Below, in pieces: positions 43,398-51,743 of a stretch of DNA of 64,000 nt. Location of the stretch: positions 5,084,001 through 5,148,000 of the forward strand of contig NZ_VLKE01000001.1 in the NCBI RefSeq assembly GCF_007830265.1, written 5' to 3'. The notes under the pieces were generated by a model. It saw nothing but the letters and a program-made list of their open reading frames with translations, did not search any database and was not told the DNA's origin. Source of the DNA: Micromonospora olivasterospora (lineage in GTDB: Bacteria > Actinomycetota > Actinomycetes > Mycobacteriales > Micromonosporaceae). The number at the start of each line of letters is the position of its first letter. Positions within the stretch are counted from its first letter, which is position 1. The translations under genes were made by a program, and so were the position numbers.

Positions 43398-44699
43398 TCA
43401 GATCGGGAGCTGCGGGCCGAGCACAGTGCCGGGGTCATAGCGGCGCTTCACCCGCCGCCACCGATCGACGGTGGGCACACCGAACTGTGCGCGGTAGAAA
43501 TCCCGCTCCACCCGGTGATAGCCGTGCAGATACTGCCGGCCGCCGAGTTCGTGACAGAGTGCCCCGGCAGCGTCGAAATGCTCCCGGTACTCGTCGACCC
43601 GATCTGGCGGCACGATGCAGTAGAAGCCGAACGTGCGTACCCGGTCGGCGTCGGGCAGCGGACTCAGTGGCGGCCGGGGCCGGTCCCCGGTGCGCAGAAA
43701 GGCGCCGTTGACCACGGGGACCACGGTTGGGTCGGCAAACCGCTCGCGGACCGCAGCGAAGAAGGCGTCAGCTTTCTCCATCGGCAGGAAGAAGTCGCTC
43801 CACAGCCGGCGTGCCTCGGTCTCGTCCGCCAGCAGGCCGGCGGCGACCTGGCCGCGGGCGATGCCGACGGAGAACCCCGCCTCCGCCTCGAACAGGCGCT
43901 GGTGATAGTCGGCGACCAGGGTCTCGTCCGGCTCGGCCGCCACGTTCCGCGCCGACCGGCCGACTTCGACCTTCCACCGGCGGGCGGCGGTGGAGTACAC
44001 CGCACGGCACAGGCGTAGCCGCTCGTCGCGCCACACCTGTTCCGCCACCGTGGCGAGGTCGCCGCCGTCGAGCCGACGGATCAGGACGGCCGGCTGCGCC
44101 GGGACCACCCGGAGCTCGGCTCGGACGATCAGACCCACCTGGCCGAGGCCACAGAGGGCGTACCAGAACAGATCCTGGTGCGGGCCGTCGGCGGTCGCGT
44201 GCACGAGCGCGGCGTCACCCGTGACGACATCCAGGGCCACCACCTGATCAACGACCGCGCCGAGGAAGGGCGACGTCGGTCCGAAGCCGCCGACCGACAG
44301 CGTGCCGCCGACCGAAGCGTGCTCGTTGCTGGTGACGACCGGCAGGGCGAGGCCGTGCTCGTGCAGCCAGCGGTGCAGCGTTCCCCATCGCACCCCGGCC
44401 TCGACCCGCACGACCGCCGCCCCGGTCAGCTCCATCCGGTCCAGCGCGGCGGTGTCCAGCAGCAGACCGTCGGTGAGGGCCTGCCCGTTGCTGCTGCACC
44501 CGTTGCCCCGCGCGACGACCGGCAGGCCGTGGGCGGATGCGTACCGCACCGTCTCCTGGACGTCGGCGGCCCCGGCGGCGAACACGACCGCCTGCGGCTC
44601 CTGGCAGCGGATCCGGCCGAAGTCCCGGTGCCACTCACCGGGCACCGGGCCGAGCAGCTTGCCGGCCAGCAGCCTGGCCAGCGATCGATGCGACGTCAT
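43398..44699 (-). CDS. FAD-linked (PCMH/BBE-type) oxidoreductase
   Basis: 433 aa; ATG 44699 overlaps the upstream stop (ATGA). The FAD domain reads AVVFAAGAADVQETVRYASA, PVVARGNGCSSNGQALTDGL and ASVGGTLSVGGFGPTSPFLG. The position usually occupied by the flavinylated His (GSGHS) is Cys (GNGCS). The end (HRVERDFYRAQFGVPTVDRW..YDPG) is typical of the VAO fold. It is paralogous to the oxidase half of the fusion at 47592. It is the last gene of a ten-gene cluster operon; the substrate is probably a prenyl-linked alcohol or sugar, by inference. Confidence 0.8.
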   Translation of the reverse strand: MTSHRSLARLLAGKLLGPVPGEWHRDFGRIRCQEPQAVVFAAGAADVQETVRYASAHGLPVVARGNGCSSNGQALTDGLLLDTAALDRMELTGAAVVRVEAGVRWGTLHRWLHEHGLALPVVTSNEHASVGGTLSVGGFGPTSPFLGAVVDQVVALDVVTGDAALVHATADGPHQDLFWYALCGLGQVGLIVRAELRVVPAQPAVLIRRLDGGDLATVAEQVWRDERLRLCRAVYSTAARRWKVEVGRSARNVAAEPDETLVADYHQRLFEAEAGFSVGIARGQVAAGLLADETEARRLWSDFFLPMEKADAFFAAVRERFADPTVVPVVNGAFLRTGDRPRPPLSPLPDADRVRTFGFYCIVPPDRVDEYREHFDAAGALCHELGGRQYLHGYHRVERDFYRAQFGVPTVDRWRRVKRRYDPGTVLGPQLPI

Positions 44700-45508
44700 C
44701 ACGCGGTCGTAGCCGGCCGGCTGATCAGGCCCTTGAGCTTCGCTGCGAAGTGGTCGAAGAACGGCACCATGTGGCAGACCGGGTCGCCCTGCCGGACCGC
44801 CGCGACGGCACGATCGCGCCACTCGTCGATCGCGGCGGCGACGTCGGCCAGGTCGACCGCACCCGAGGCGACCAGGTGGGCGAGGTTGCCGTCGCGCTCA
44901 TCAATGTCGTCGAAGTCGACCGCGTCGTCGCCGATCATGTACAGCACGCCCAGCGCCTCGCCGAACTCGCGGGCGGGCGTCACCATCTCGGGGACCCCGC
45001 CGGCCAGGCAGTTGACGGCGGCGTAGTTGGCGAGCATCACCCCGGCCTTGATCCGGGCCGCCGCGATCCAGGACTCGACCGTCGTCGGTCGGGGCGCGCT
45101 GACCTCGACGATCTCCTGCCGCCAGATGTCGCGGTAGTCGTCCTCGAGCGTCCTGAGCACCTCGACCGGCCGTTCCCGGCCGGCCAGCAGCGTCGTACCG
45201 ACCGACAGCAACTGGACCCCGAAGATCTGGTCGCGGGGCGAAAGCGGCTGGTCGTCGTCGATGAGGTCGTCGATCAACTTCACGCCGACCGCGTGGATCG
45301 AGACCCCTGCGCCGAGGTCGGCCCGCGCCCTCGGGTCGCGCACCCACAGTGTCGTGTAGTACGGCGTACGCGGGTAGCCCTGCAGGTCGCGGACGAAGGC
45401 CAGCCCCTGCGGAGACATGCCCAGGCTGGTCAGCTCGGCGAGGCACCGCTGGACCACCCGCGCCTGGCTGTCGTCCATTTCGGCCTTGAACTCAGGAAAC
45501 GTCAACAC
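44699..45508 (-). CDS. MoeN5-like class I prenyltransferase, paralog B
   Basis: 269 aa from GTG 45508. All-alpha isoprenoid synthase fold with two metal-binding motifs, GVKLIDDLIDDDQP (about residue 75) and YMIGDDAVDFDDIDERDGNL (about 195). The stretch ERDGNLAHLVASGAVDLADV closely resembles my recollection of moenomycin MoeN5 (ERDGNLAHLMRTGAV). MoeN5 joins geranyl units to a prenyl phosphoglycerate sugar. It overlaps both neighbours and pairs with a paralog directly upstream. A terpene cyclase role is the main alternative. Confidence 0.7.
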   Translation of the reverse strand: MLTFPEFKAEMDDSQARVVQRCLAELTSLGMSPQGLAFVRDLQGYPRTPYYTTLWVRDPRARADLGAGVSIHAVGVKLIDDLIDDDQPLSPRDQIFGVQLLSVGTTLLAGRERPVEVLRTLEDDYRDIWRQEIVEVSAPRPTTVESWIAAARIKAGVMLANYAAVNCLAGGVPEMVTPAREFGEALGVLYMIGDDAVDFDDIDERDGNLAHLVASGAVDLADVAAAIDEWRDRAVAAVRQGDPVCHMVPFFDHFAAKLKGLISRPATTA

Positions 45509-46307
45509 GGTCGTCCTCCAGGAGAAAGGTGATCAGGCGGTCGGCGAAGTCGGCCATGAAGCCGGCGATCGGGAACTCCGGCGGGAACTCGTCCAGGGCG
45601 CGCAGCGCCTCGGCCCGCCACCAGCGGGTCGCCGCGACGGCCGCGTCACGGCTCACCCGCCCGGTGCCGATGAGGTGGCACAGGTTGCCGCCCGCCTCGC
45701 CGAGGTCGCGATGGTCGCGGATGTCGTCCCCGATCATGAACAGGACACCGAATGCCTCGCAGAAGGCGCGCGCGGCCGGCAGGCGCTCCACGACATCGGC
45801 CGCGAGGCAGGCGGCGGAGGCGTAGCACATCATCATCCGGCCCGACTTGATGCGGGCATAGTGAATCCAGCTGTCGAGGTCGTGGGCCGGGCGTTCCGCC
45901 TCGTTGATCTGCTCCCGCCAGATCACCTCGTAATCCTCGTCGAAGACGCGCAGCACCTCGGCCGGCCGGTGGTAGGCGCCGAACGTCGCCGTGCTGCTCT
46001 GGGTGAGGAACATGCCGAGGATCTGGTCCCAGGGCCGGATCGGCTGGTCGCGGTCCATCAGGTCGTCGACCAACTTGATGCCCATCGCGTGGGTGCAGAT
46101 CGCGATCCCCAGCTCCTGGCGCTGCACGGGATCCGGCACCCAGAGCGAGGCGAAGTACGGGATCCGGGGGTAGCCCTTCATCTGGCGGACGTACTCCAGC
46201 CCGGTCGGGGTCATGCCGACCCCGGCCAGGCGGTCGGTGATCCGCTCCAGCAGGGCGCGCTGCGCGACCGCCCACTCCTCGTCGAGGCCGCTCACTCTGG
46301 AGAGCAC
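45492..46307 (-). CDS. MoeN5-like class I prenyltransferase, paralog A
   Basis: 271 aa from GTG 46307 with a GGAGG-rich leader; it overlaps the glycosyltransferase stop by 16 nt and the next start by 17 nt. Asp-rich motifs are MGIKLVDDLMDRDQPIRPWD and FGVLFMIGDDIRDHRDLGEA, followed by GGNLCHLIGTGRVSRDA. It shares the GYPR.PY...LWV.DP segment with paralog B. The second motif has IRDHRD in place of AVDFDD, so the two may differ in metal binding; a catalytic/regulatory heterodimer or two successive prenylations are both possible. Confidence 0.7.
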   Translation of the reverse strand: MLSRVSGLDEEWAVAQRALLERITDRLAGVGMTPTGLEYVRQMKGYPRIPYFASLWVPDPVQRQELGIAICTHAMGIKLVDDLMDRDQPIRPWDQILGMFLTQSSTATFGAYHRPAEVLRVFDEDYEVIWREQINEAERPAHDLDSWIHYARIKSGRMMMCYASAACLAADVVERLPAARAFCEAFGVLFMIGDDIRDHRDLGEAGGNLCHLIGTGRVSRDAAVAATRWWRAEALRALDEFPPEFPIAGFMADFADRLITFLLEDDRVDVS

Positions 46308-47563
46308 GGCTCCCCCTCCTTCTCGTCGATCGGTAGCGGCGCACCGTCGAGCACCGCGGCCACGGCGGCCACGGTCCGCCGGCGGGCCCGGTCCGGGTCG
46401 AGCAGCGTACGGGCGAGCGCCGCCGCCCGGCTGCGGCGTCGGGGCAGCTCGTCGGGGTCGCCCACCCAGCGGACGGCGACCTCGACCAGCTCCTCCATCC
46501 GGTCGAAGCCCTGGCCGACGCCGTGTTCGGCGAGGAACGGGCCGACCCATTCCTCCATTGGCAGGCCGGAGCGCACCAGCAGTTGCGGAATACCGAAGTA
46601 GAGTCCCTCCAACATGGAGTTCGGCCCGGTCTTGGAGATGAACAGCGGCGCGTCCGCCGCGTTGAGCCAGGAGAGGTACCGCAGGTAGTCCCCCTGCGCC
46701 AGCCGGTCGAAGGTCTGCCAGGCCGGCACCTTCAGCTCAATCAGCAGCTCGGCCGCCTCGGCGGCCAGCGCCGGATTGTCGTACGCGACGAAGACCAGCG
46801 CCGCGTCGGGGTGCGCGCGGGCGATCCGTTCGAGGGCGGCGAGATACTCCCGGCCGCCCCGGTTGGACAGGATCAGTATGCGGGTGCTGGTCGCGGTCAA
46901 CGCCGGATCGAGGGCGCCGACGGCGTCGCCGCTATCGACGGCACCGGCGGCGCCTTCGAAGACCTGGGCGGCCTGGGCCTGCGCGAGCAACCGGCCGACC
47001 GGCACGACCCGCCCGGGCCGGTAGCCGTGCTCGCGGATGAGATAGTCCCTGGCCCGGTCGAACTGCACCAGGTGTACCGGCAGGTGGGGCGCCCGGTGCA
47101 CCGGCAGCCGGAGCAGCCCTTCGTTGGTCACGTAGTTGACCACCGGCGCCGTCAGATCCGCGACCCGCAGCGCGGCGTGACTCAGCCGGGAGATCACCCC
47201 CTTGGTGCCGATCACCAGGTCCGGCTTCGTCCGGGTGAAGTGCTCGACGACGGGTGCCAGCCGCTCGGCGGTCGCCGCCGGCACCGGGTCGTCGTCCAGG
47301 TCCGCCGGCAACCGGCCGGTGAAGTCGGCCATGAGGCGCAGGTATCCTGCCCGGACCTCGTCGGCGGGCAGCCGCGCCGCCACCAGCTCGCGAATGGCGG
47401 CGCCAGCCTCGGCGAACTGCGGAAAGATCGTCTCTGCCTCGACGACGGTGACGTCCGCCTTCTCCAGACCGGCAGCCAGGGTCGCGGCGAGCGTCCGGCC
47501 GGCGAGGAGATTCCCCAGCTCTCCCCAGGTGCGCATCGAGATGACCTGCACGCTGCGGGTCAT
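46292..47563 (-). CDS. GT-B glycosyltransferase (GT28/MGDG synthase-like)
   Basis: 423 aa from ATG 47563 with GGGAG upstream. The N-terminal Rossmann half starts VQVISMRTWGELGNLLAGRT and contains KPDLVIGTKGVISRLSHAAL. The C-terminal half has RILILSNRGGREYLAALERI and the donor-binding loop SKTGPNSMLEGLYFGIPQLL. These features fit MurG/MGDG-synthase-like enzymes that glycosylate a lipid acceptor. Lying between the prenyl-phosphoglycerate-type synthase and the MoeN5-like genes, it probably glycosylates the prenyl lipid at the membrane. Confidence 0.75.
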   Translation of the reverse strand: MTRSVQVISMRTWGELGNLLAGRTLAATLAAGLEKADVTVVEAETIFPQFAEAGAAIRELVAARLPADEVRAGYLRLMADFTGRLPADLDDDPVPAATAERLAPVVEHFTRTKPDLVIGTKGVISRLSHAALRVADLTAPVVNYVTNEGLLRLPVHRAPHLPVHLVQFDRARDYLIREHGYRPGRVVPVGRLLAQAQAAQVFEGAAGAVDSGDAVGALDPALTATSTRILILSNRGGREYLAALERIARAHPDAALVFVAYDNPALAAEAAELLIELKVPAWQTFDRLAQGDYLRYLSWLNAADAPLFISKTGPNSMLEGLYFGIPQLLVRSGLPMEEWVGPFLAEHGVGQGFDRMEELVEVAVRWVGDPDELPRRRSRAAALARTLLDPDRARRRTVAAVAAVLDGAPLPIDEKEGEPCSPE

Positions 47564-47591
47564 GCCCACTCCCTCCGTCGCGTTCGCGGTG

Positions 47592-49727
47592 TCATGCCAG
47601 CAGTCCCGGGTTGAACAGGCCGTGCGGGTCCAGTTCCCGGCGCAGCCGGCGCAGGGCGACGAGGTCGGCCCCGTACATCGACTGCAGGTCCGCCTCGTCC
47701 AGGTCGTACCAGCCGGCCAGGTACGGCCGACCGCCCAGCGCGAGGCACTCGGCCAGCACCCGGCGGTGCATGCCCTGCACCCGCTCGACGCCGGCCCGGT
47801 CGCCGCGCGGAACGCTGAAGTACAGCCCGAAGCCGAGGGCGAGGCCCCGCAGACCGGCTGCCGGGGTGAACGGCACACTCGGGCGCTGCTCCGGGCGGTG
47901 CACGCCCAGCATGAGCAGCCGGCCTCCGCCCTCGCGGTAACCGGGCGTCGCCAGGATCTCCGCTTCGAGGAAGCGGGCGAACTCGACCGCGGCCGGCGAC
48001 GACAGGCAGTAGTCGGCCCAGATGAAGTGCACCGACGGGTCGGCCGGGTTGCGCCGGGACTCCCGCATGGACCGCAGCGGCCAGTCGGCCTCGACGCGGA
48101 TGTCGGCCCGGCCGGGCAGCCGTCGCGGCAGCGGAGTGCCCATCGTCCCGTACGTCGTGACGAAGCCGCCCTCGTAGTGTTGGGCGGAGAAGAGGTCGAC
48201 CGGCGACCGCTGCTCCTCGGCCAGCCACCCGACGTGCTCGACCAGGGCGGGCAGTGACGGGTGCTGCTGCGTCGCGATGGTGGTGAACCGCTGGTAGGCG
48301 ACCGTGCGCAGCACCACCCGGTCCAGTACGCCCAACTGGCCGAGCGACCCGATGCCGTACCGGAACAGCTCCGGCGACTCGTCGGGCGAGCACCACCGGG
48401 CCTGCCCGTCGGGCAGGATCAGCCGGAACCGCTCGACCAGGTCGACCTGGCCGCCGTGCGCGATCGTGCCCTCGCCGTAGCCGCCCACCGACAGGGTGCC
48501 GCCGATCGAGACCGTCAGGTGGTTGGTCAGCACCGGGATGCTGCGTCCCAGCGCGTTCAGGGCCGTCTCGGCGGCGTGCCAGGGAGCCCGGGCGCACACC
48601 TCTGCGGTGCCGTCGTCGTGCAGCCGGACCTCGGGATCCCCCGGCTCGCCGACGATCAGCACCCCGCCGTCGGACAGGCCCTGCAGGCCGAAGGAGTGCC
48701 CGCTGCCGCGCACCGCGACGGGCATCCCGGCCGCGCGGGTGGTCCGCAGGACGTGCGCGACCTCCTCCGCCGAGGTCACCGGAGCGACGACGGCGGGCAG
48801 CAGGTCGTGCAGGCGGCCCACGTTCGTGGCGTACGCCCGCCGACCGACCGGATCGGACCGTGCCGGCCGGCGCAGCCCGCGCTGCAACTCGGCAACGAGC
48901 GCCCGGCGGGCGGCGGGGTGACCGGTGCCGCCGGGCCGGCCGCCCGGGCGGCCGGACAACTCGCGCAGGGTCTCCCGCCAGCCGGCGGTCTCCAGGCCGT
49001 TGCCGACGACGACCCAGTCGGCGCCGCAGTCGTGATAATGGCGGACCTGGCCGTACGAGCGCACGCCGCCGCCGACGAACAGCAGCTGCTGCGGCGCCAG
49101 ACCGCGCCGGTAGGCACGGAGCACCGCCTCGGGGACTCGGCCGTGCCGGTAGAGCAGGTACGCGAGGTCGAAGTCGCCGGTGGCGACCGCCGCCACCAGC
49201 CGGGGCAGTTCGGCACCGGCCTCGGCCGTCGGTGGCGCCCCGACCGCCTCGTGGGTCTTGCCGTCGCTGCCGAACGCGAACGACGCCGACTGCAGCAGTT
49301 CGGGTGCCCCGTCCCCGAGCGCCGCCGCGGCGACGGCGGTCTCGGCCGCGCCGCCGGAGACGAAGAAAGACCGCAGCGAGTTCGGAACCGCATGCACCAG
49401 GACCGCGTCGGCGCCTGGGCAGAGCGGAGCGCCCCGGCCGGGTATCGACGGGAAGTGCAGGACGATCGGCAGGTCCGTCCGCTCGCGCAGGTCGGCGACG
49501 TAGGGTGCCACCTGCCGGTCGAACGCGGCGTTGTCGGTGCTGCCGACGAGCAGCACGGGATGGCCGAGGTCGGCCACCGCCCGCGACTTCTCCACCGCCT
49601 CGGCGAGCGGCACCTTGTACGGGTCGACGACGTGCAGCAGCCCGGGGGCCTGCGCCCGCAACGCCGTCAGCACCGGCGCGGCCACCGGGACCGTGCTCAG
49701 ATTCCCGGGAAGTCGCACTTCGCGCAT
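47592..49727 (-). CDS. Fusion: GGGP synthase (PcrB/MoeO5)-like domain plus FAD-linked oxidase
   Basis: 711 aa from ATG 49727. Residues 1-250 are a TIM barrel of the geranylgeranylglyceryl phosphate synthase family: LLHVVDPYKVPLAEAVEKSR, HPVLLVGSTDN, PSIPGRGAPLCPGADAVLVH and the phosphate loop VGGGVRSYGQ...CGADWVVVGN. MoeO5, a relative, attaches a prenyl group to 3-phosphoglycerate. Residues 295-711 are a PCMH-type FAD oxidase with GSGHSFGLQGLSDGGVLI (flavinylated His) and VSIGGTLSVGGYGEGTIAHG. The frame is unbroken across the PGGRPGGTGHPAARR linker. I know of no described enzyme with this architecture. The start overlaps the radical SAM gene by 31 nt. Confidence 0.75.
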   Translation of the reverse strand: MREVRLPGNLSTVPVAAPVLTALRAQAPGLLHVVDPYKVPLAEAVEKSRAVADLGHPVLLVGSTDNAAFDRQVAPYVADLRERTDLPIVLHFPSIPGRGAPLCPGADAVLVHAVPNSLRSFFVSGGAAETAVAAAALGDGAPELLQSASFAFGSDGKTHEAVGAPPTAEAGAELPRLVAAVATGDFDLAYLLYRHGRVPEAVLRAYRRGLAPQQLLFVGGGVRSYGQVRHYHDCGADWVVVGNGLETAGWRETLRELSGRPGGRPGGTGHPAARRALVAELQRGLRRPARSDPVGRRAYATNVGRLHDLLPAVVAPVTSAEEVAHVLRTTRAAGMPVAVRGSGHSFGLQGLSDGGVLIVGEPGDPEVRLHDDGTAEVCARAPWHAAETALNALGRSIPVLTNHLTVSIGGTLSVGGYGEGTIAHGGQVDLVERFRLILPDGQARWCSPDESPELFRYGIGSLGQLGVLDRVVLRTVAYQRFTTIATQQHPSLPALVEHVGWLAEEQRSPVDLFSAQHYEGGFVTTYGTMGTPLPRRLPGRADIRVEADWPLRSMRESRRNPADPSVHFIWADYCLSSPAAVEFARFLEAEILATPGYREGGGRLLMLGVHRPEQRPSVPFTPAAGLRGLALGFGLYFSVPRGDRAGVERVQGMHRRVLAECLALGGRPYLAGWYDLDEADLQSMYGADLVALRRLRRELDPHGLFNPGLLA

Positions 49728-50533
49728 AGATCGGTCCGTTCCTTTCGCAGCAGGCTGGCGCGGCGGGCCGTGTACTTCTCGTTGTTCCAGATCTCCGCGA
49801 TGGTGTTGTCGTTGACGTTGCCCATGACCTCCTGCACGCTCCAGTCCTGGCAGCACAGGACGACCCGGCCGTCGTGGGTGATGTAGAACTCGTTGAACGG
49901 CCGCACGCAGAACTGGTTGAGCAGCACGGTCGGGCGGCCCGGCACGTTGCCGGCGCGGTTGGTGAGGATGGCGTTCGGATTGCGGTCCACCAGCACCAGT
50001 TCGGGCCGGGCCGGATACTGGCGGACCCTGGCCAGGACCGAGAGGTCCGTGGTGTAGTCGTTGACGACGACGGTGGCGTACCTGGTCAGCTTTTCGGCCA
50101 ACTCCTCGGTCAGCTTGGAGCCGTTGGTCTGGATGGAGATCGACGCCTTGGTCCGTTCCTTGGCCATCCGCACCATCTCGGGCAGCCGCCGGTCCAGCAG
50201 CGGCTCGTTGAACAGGTAGGGGTGGATGACTCCGGTGAAGTCGGCGAGCTGGTCGAGTAGCGACTCGTAGAGCTCCATCGACATCCGGCCGGACGGCATC
50301 TTGATGGTGCCGATCGGACAGAACGAGCAGCGGTAGTTGCAGCCGCTCATCGTCTCGATCGCGATCATGCCGAACTCCGGCGACGTACGGCTGGACTTCT
50401 GCTTGAGCCAGGCGGCGTCGCTGAGCGCCTTGGTTCCGGCACCGTGGAAGTAGGTGCGGGACACTCCGCTGAGCACGTTGAGGACGCCTTTGCCCTGCGC
50501 GCGCTGCTTGATGTACTTCGCGATGTCCGTCAT
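49697..50533 (-). CDS. Radical SAM/SPASM enzyme
   Basis: 278 aa; ATG 50533 overlaps the upstream stop (ATGA). The SAM cluster motif is CNYRCSFC in TMSGCNYRCSFCPIGTIKMP (about residue 57). The C-terminal SPASM-like region has NQFCVRPFNEFYITHDGRVV, LCCQDWS and a final LCAKCDFPGI. Such enzymes perform oxidations, epimerisations or bond formations on peptides, sugars or lipids. No peptide precursor is visible nearby, so a sugar or lipid substrate is more likely here. There is no cobalamin domain, unlike moenomycin methyltransferase MoeK5. Confidence 0.8.
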   Translation of the reverse strand: MTDIAKYIKQRAQGKGVLNVLSGVSRTYFHGAGTKALSDAAWLKQKSSRTSPEFGMIAIETMSGCNYRCSFCPIGTIKMPSGRMSMELYESLLDQLADFTGVIHPYLFNEPLLDRRLPEMVRMAKERTKASISIQTNGSKLTEELAEKLTRYATVVVNDYTTDLSVLARVRQYPARPELVLVDRNPNAILTNRAGNVPGRPTVLLNQFCVRPFNEFYITHDGRVVLCCQDWSVQEVMGNVNDNTIAEIWNNEKYTARRASLLRKERTDLCAKCDFPGI

Positions 50534-51726
50534 GCGGGTTCCCCTCGGGAGATCGTGGGAGACACCGGTAGCGGCGAGGCCGCGGGTTTGGTGTGCCGGG
50601 TGTACGCCGACCAGGGGATCTCACGCCGTGGCCGCCCGACGATCCCGCGAGCCGCGAGCCCCAGCGCGACGTGGCAGAACCAGACGAAGTGGATCGACTT
50701 GAGCAGCCACTTCTTCGCGGCGAAGCGGAGGCCGTGGCCGCGGGCCGCGGGCGCCAGCGGCCACAGTCCGTAGAAGTACATGCGCCAGTACCGGCCGGCG
50801 ACCTCGGCGGGGAAGTCGGACATCAGCACGGCCGCGGTCAGCAGCGAGCGGTTGACGCGGTGCCTGATCTCGCCCGCCGGGCCGCCGGTCAGGTGGTAGC
50901 AGGCGGCGTCCGCGACGATGTGCGTGCGGTGCAGCGGGTTCTCGTGCCGCGGATCGAGTAGCGCGAAGCAGAAGTAGTCGTCCTCGCAGGTGTAGCGGTC
51001 CGGGATGCCGCGGGCCACGAGTTCGGCGTCGACGACCATGCAGCAGCCGTGCGGGTAGCCGAACTTCGGCGTCTTGGTGATGTGCTTGCCCCGGTGCAGC
51101 AACCGGGCCGCCGCGTACGGGTTGGGCCGGGGCACCTTGCTTGCCCCGGCCGAGCCCCGGGCGCCCCGTTCGAGGAAGTCCTCGAGCAGCCGTCCGATGC
51201 AGCCGGTGCTGAATGTCACGTCGTCGTCGACCCAGGCCACGCCGGTCAGGCCGAGGCCGGTGGCCAGTTCGAATGCGGCGTTGAGCATGCGGCTCTTTCC
51301 GGCCTGCGGCATCGCGATCCCGACGAATGTCGGCCCGCCCCCGGAAGCGGTGATCTCGCCCAGCCGCTCCAGCCGCTCGATCGCCTCGTCGTGCTGGTCG
51401 TCGCGCCACTGCATGCCGACGACCAGCACGCGTGGGCGGGCGGCCACCGTCGGCGGCAGATCCGCGAGCTGGGCGAGGAGCTCACCGACGGTCTCGCGGT
51501 GGCTGGACAGCGGTGCCCGAGCCACGTATGTCGGCAGGACCAGGGCGAACCCACCGCCGAAGCCGACGCCGAGCTCCCCGGCGACGGCCGAGACCGGCAG
51601 TCCGGACCGGCTACCGGATGCTCCGGGACGGACCACCACACACTCCGTCGGCGGGGGATCACCGGCGGCGGGCTGATAGCCCCGCCGGATCGCCCAGCGC
51701 ACGGGCCGGGTCATAACCTCGATCAT
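50530..51726 (-). CDS. Family 2-type (GT-A) glycosyltransferase
   Basis: 398 aa from ATG 51726. The core has PTFVGIAMPQAGKSRMLNAA, GLTGVAWVDDDVTFSTGCIG (DDD metal site), then FGYPHGCCMVVDAELVARGI and CEDDYFCFALLD, consistent with an inverting GT-A enzyme. The C-terminus is basic and aromatic (FAAKKWLLKSIHFVWFCHVA), suggesting membrane association. It lies between the ABC exporter and the radical SAM gene. Donor and acceptor are unknown. Confidence 0.7.
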   Translation of the reverse strand: MIEVMTRPVRWAIRRGYQPAAGDPPPTECVVVRPGASGSRSGLPVSAVAGELGVGFGGGFALVLPTYVARAPLSSHRETVGELLAQLADLPPTVAARPRVLVVGMQWRDDQHDEAIERLERLGEITASGGGPTFVGIAMPQAGKSRMLNAAFELATGLGLTGVAWVDDDVTFSTGCIGRLLEDFLERGARGSAGASKVPRPNPYAAARLLHRGKHITKTPKFGYPHGCCMVVDAELVARGIPDRYTCEDDYFCFALLDPRHENPLHRTHIVADAACYHLTGGPAGEIRHRVNRSLLTAAVLMSDFPAEVAGRYWRMYFYGLWPLAPAARGHGLRFAAKKWLLKSIHFVWFCHVALGLAARGIVGRPRREIPWSAYTRHTKPAASPLPVSPTISRGEPA

Positions 51727-51743
51727 CGGTACCTCCGCATTCG

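Noticed and set aside
49697..50533. A ribosomally made peptide (RiPP) pathway based on the radical SAM/SPASM enzyme
   Set aside because: No precursor peptide or RRE-like gene is visible nearby, and neighbours are terpenoid and sugar enzymes.
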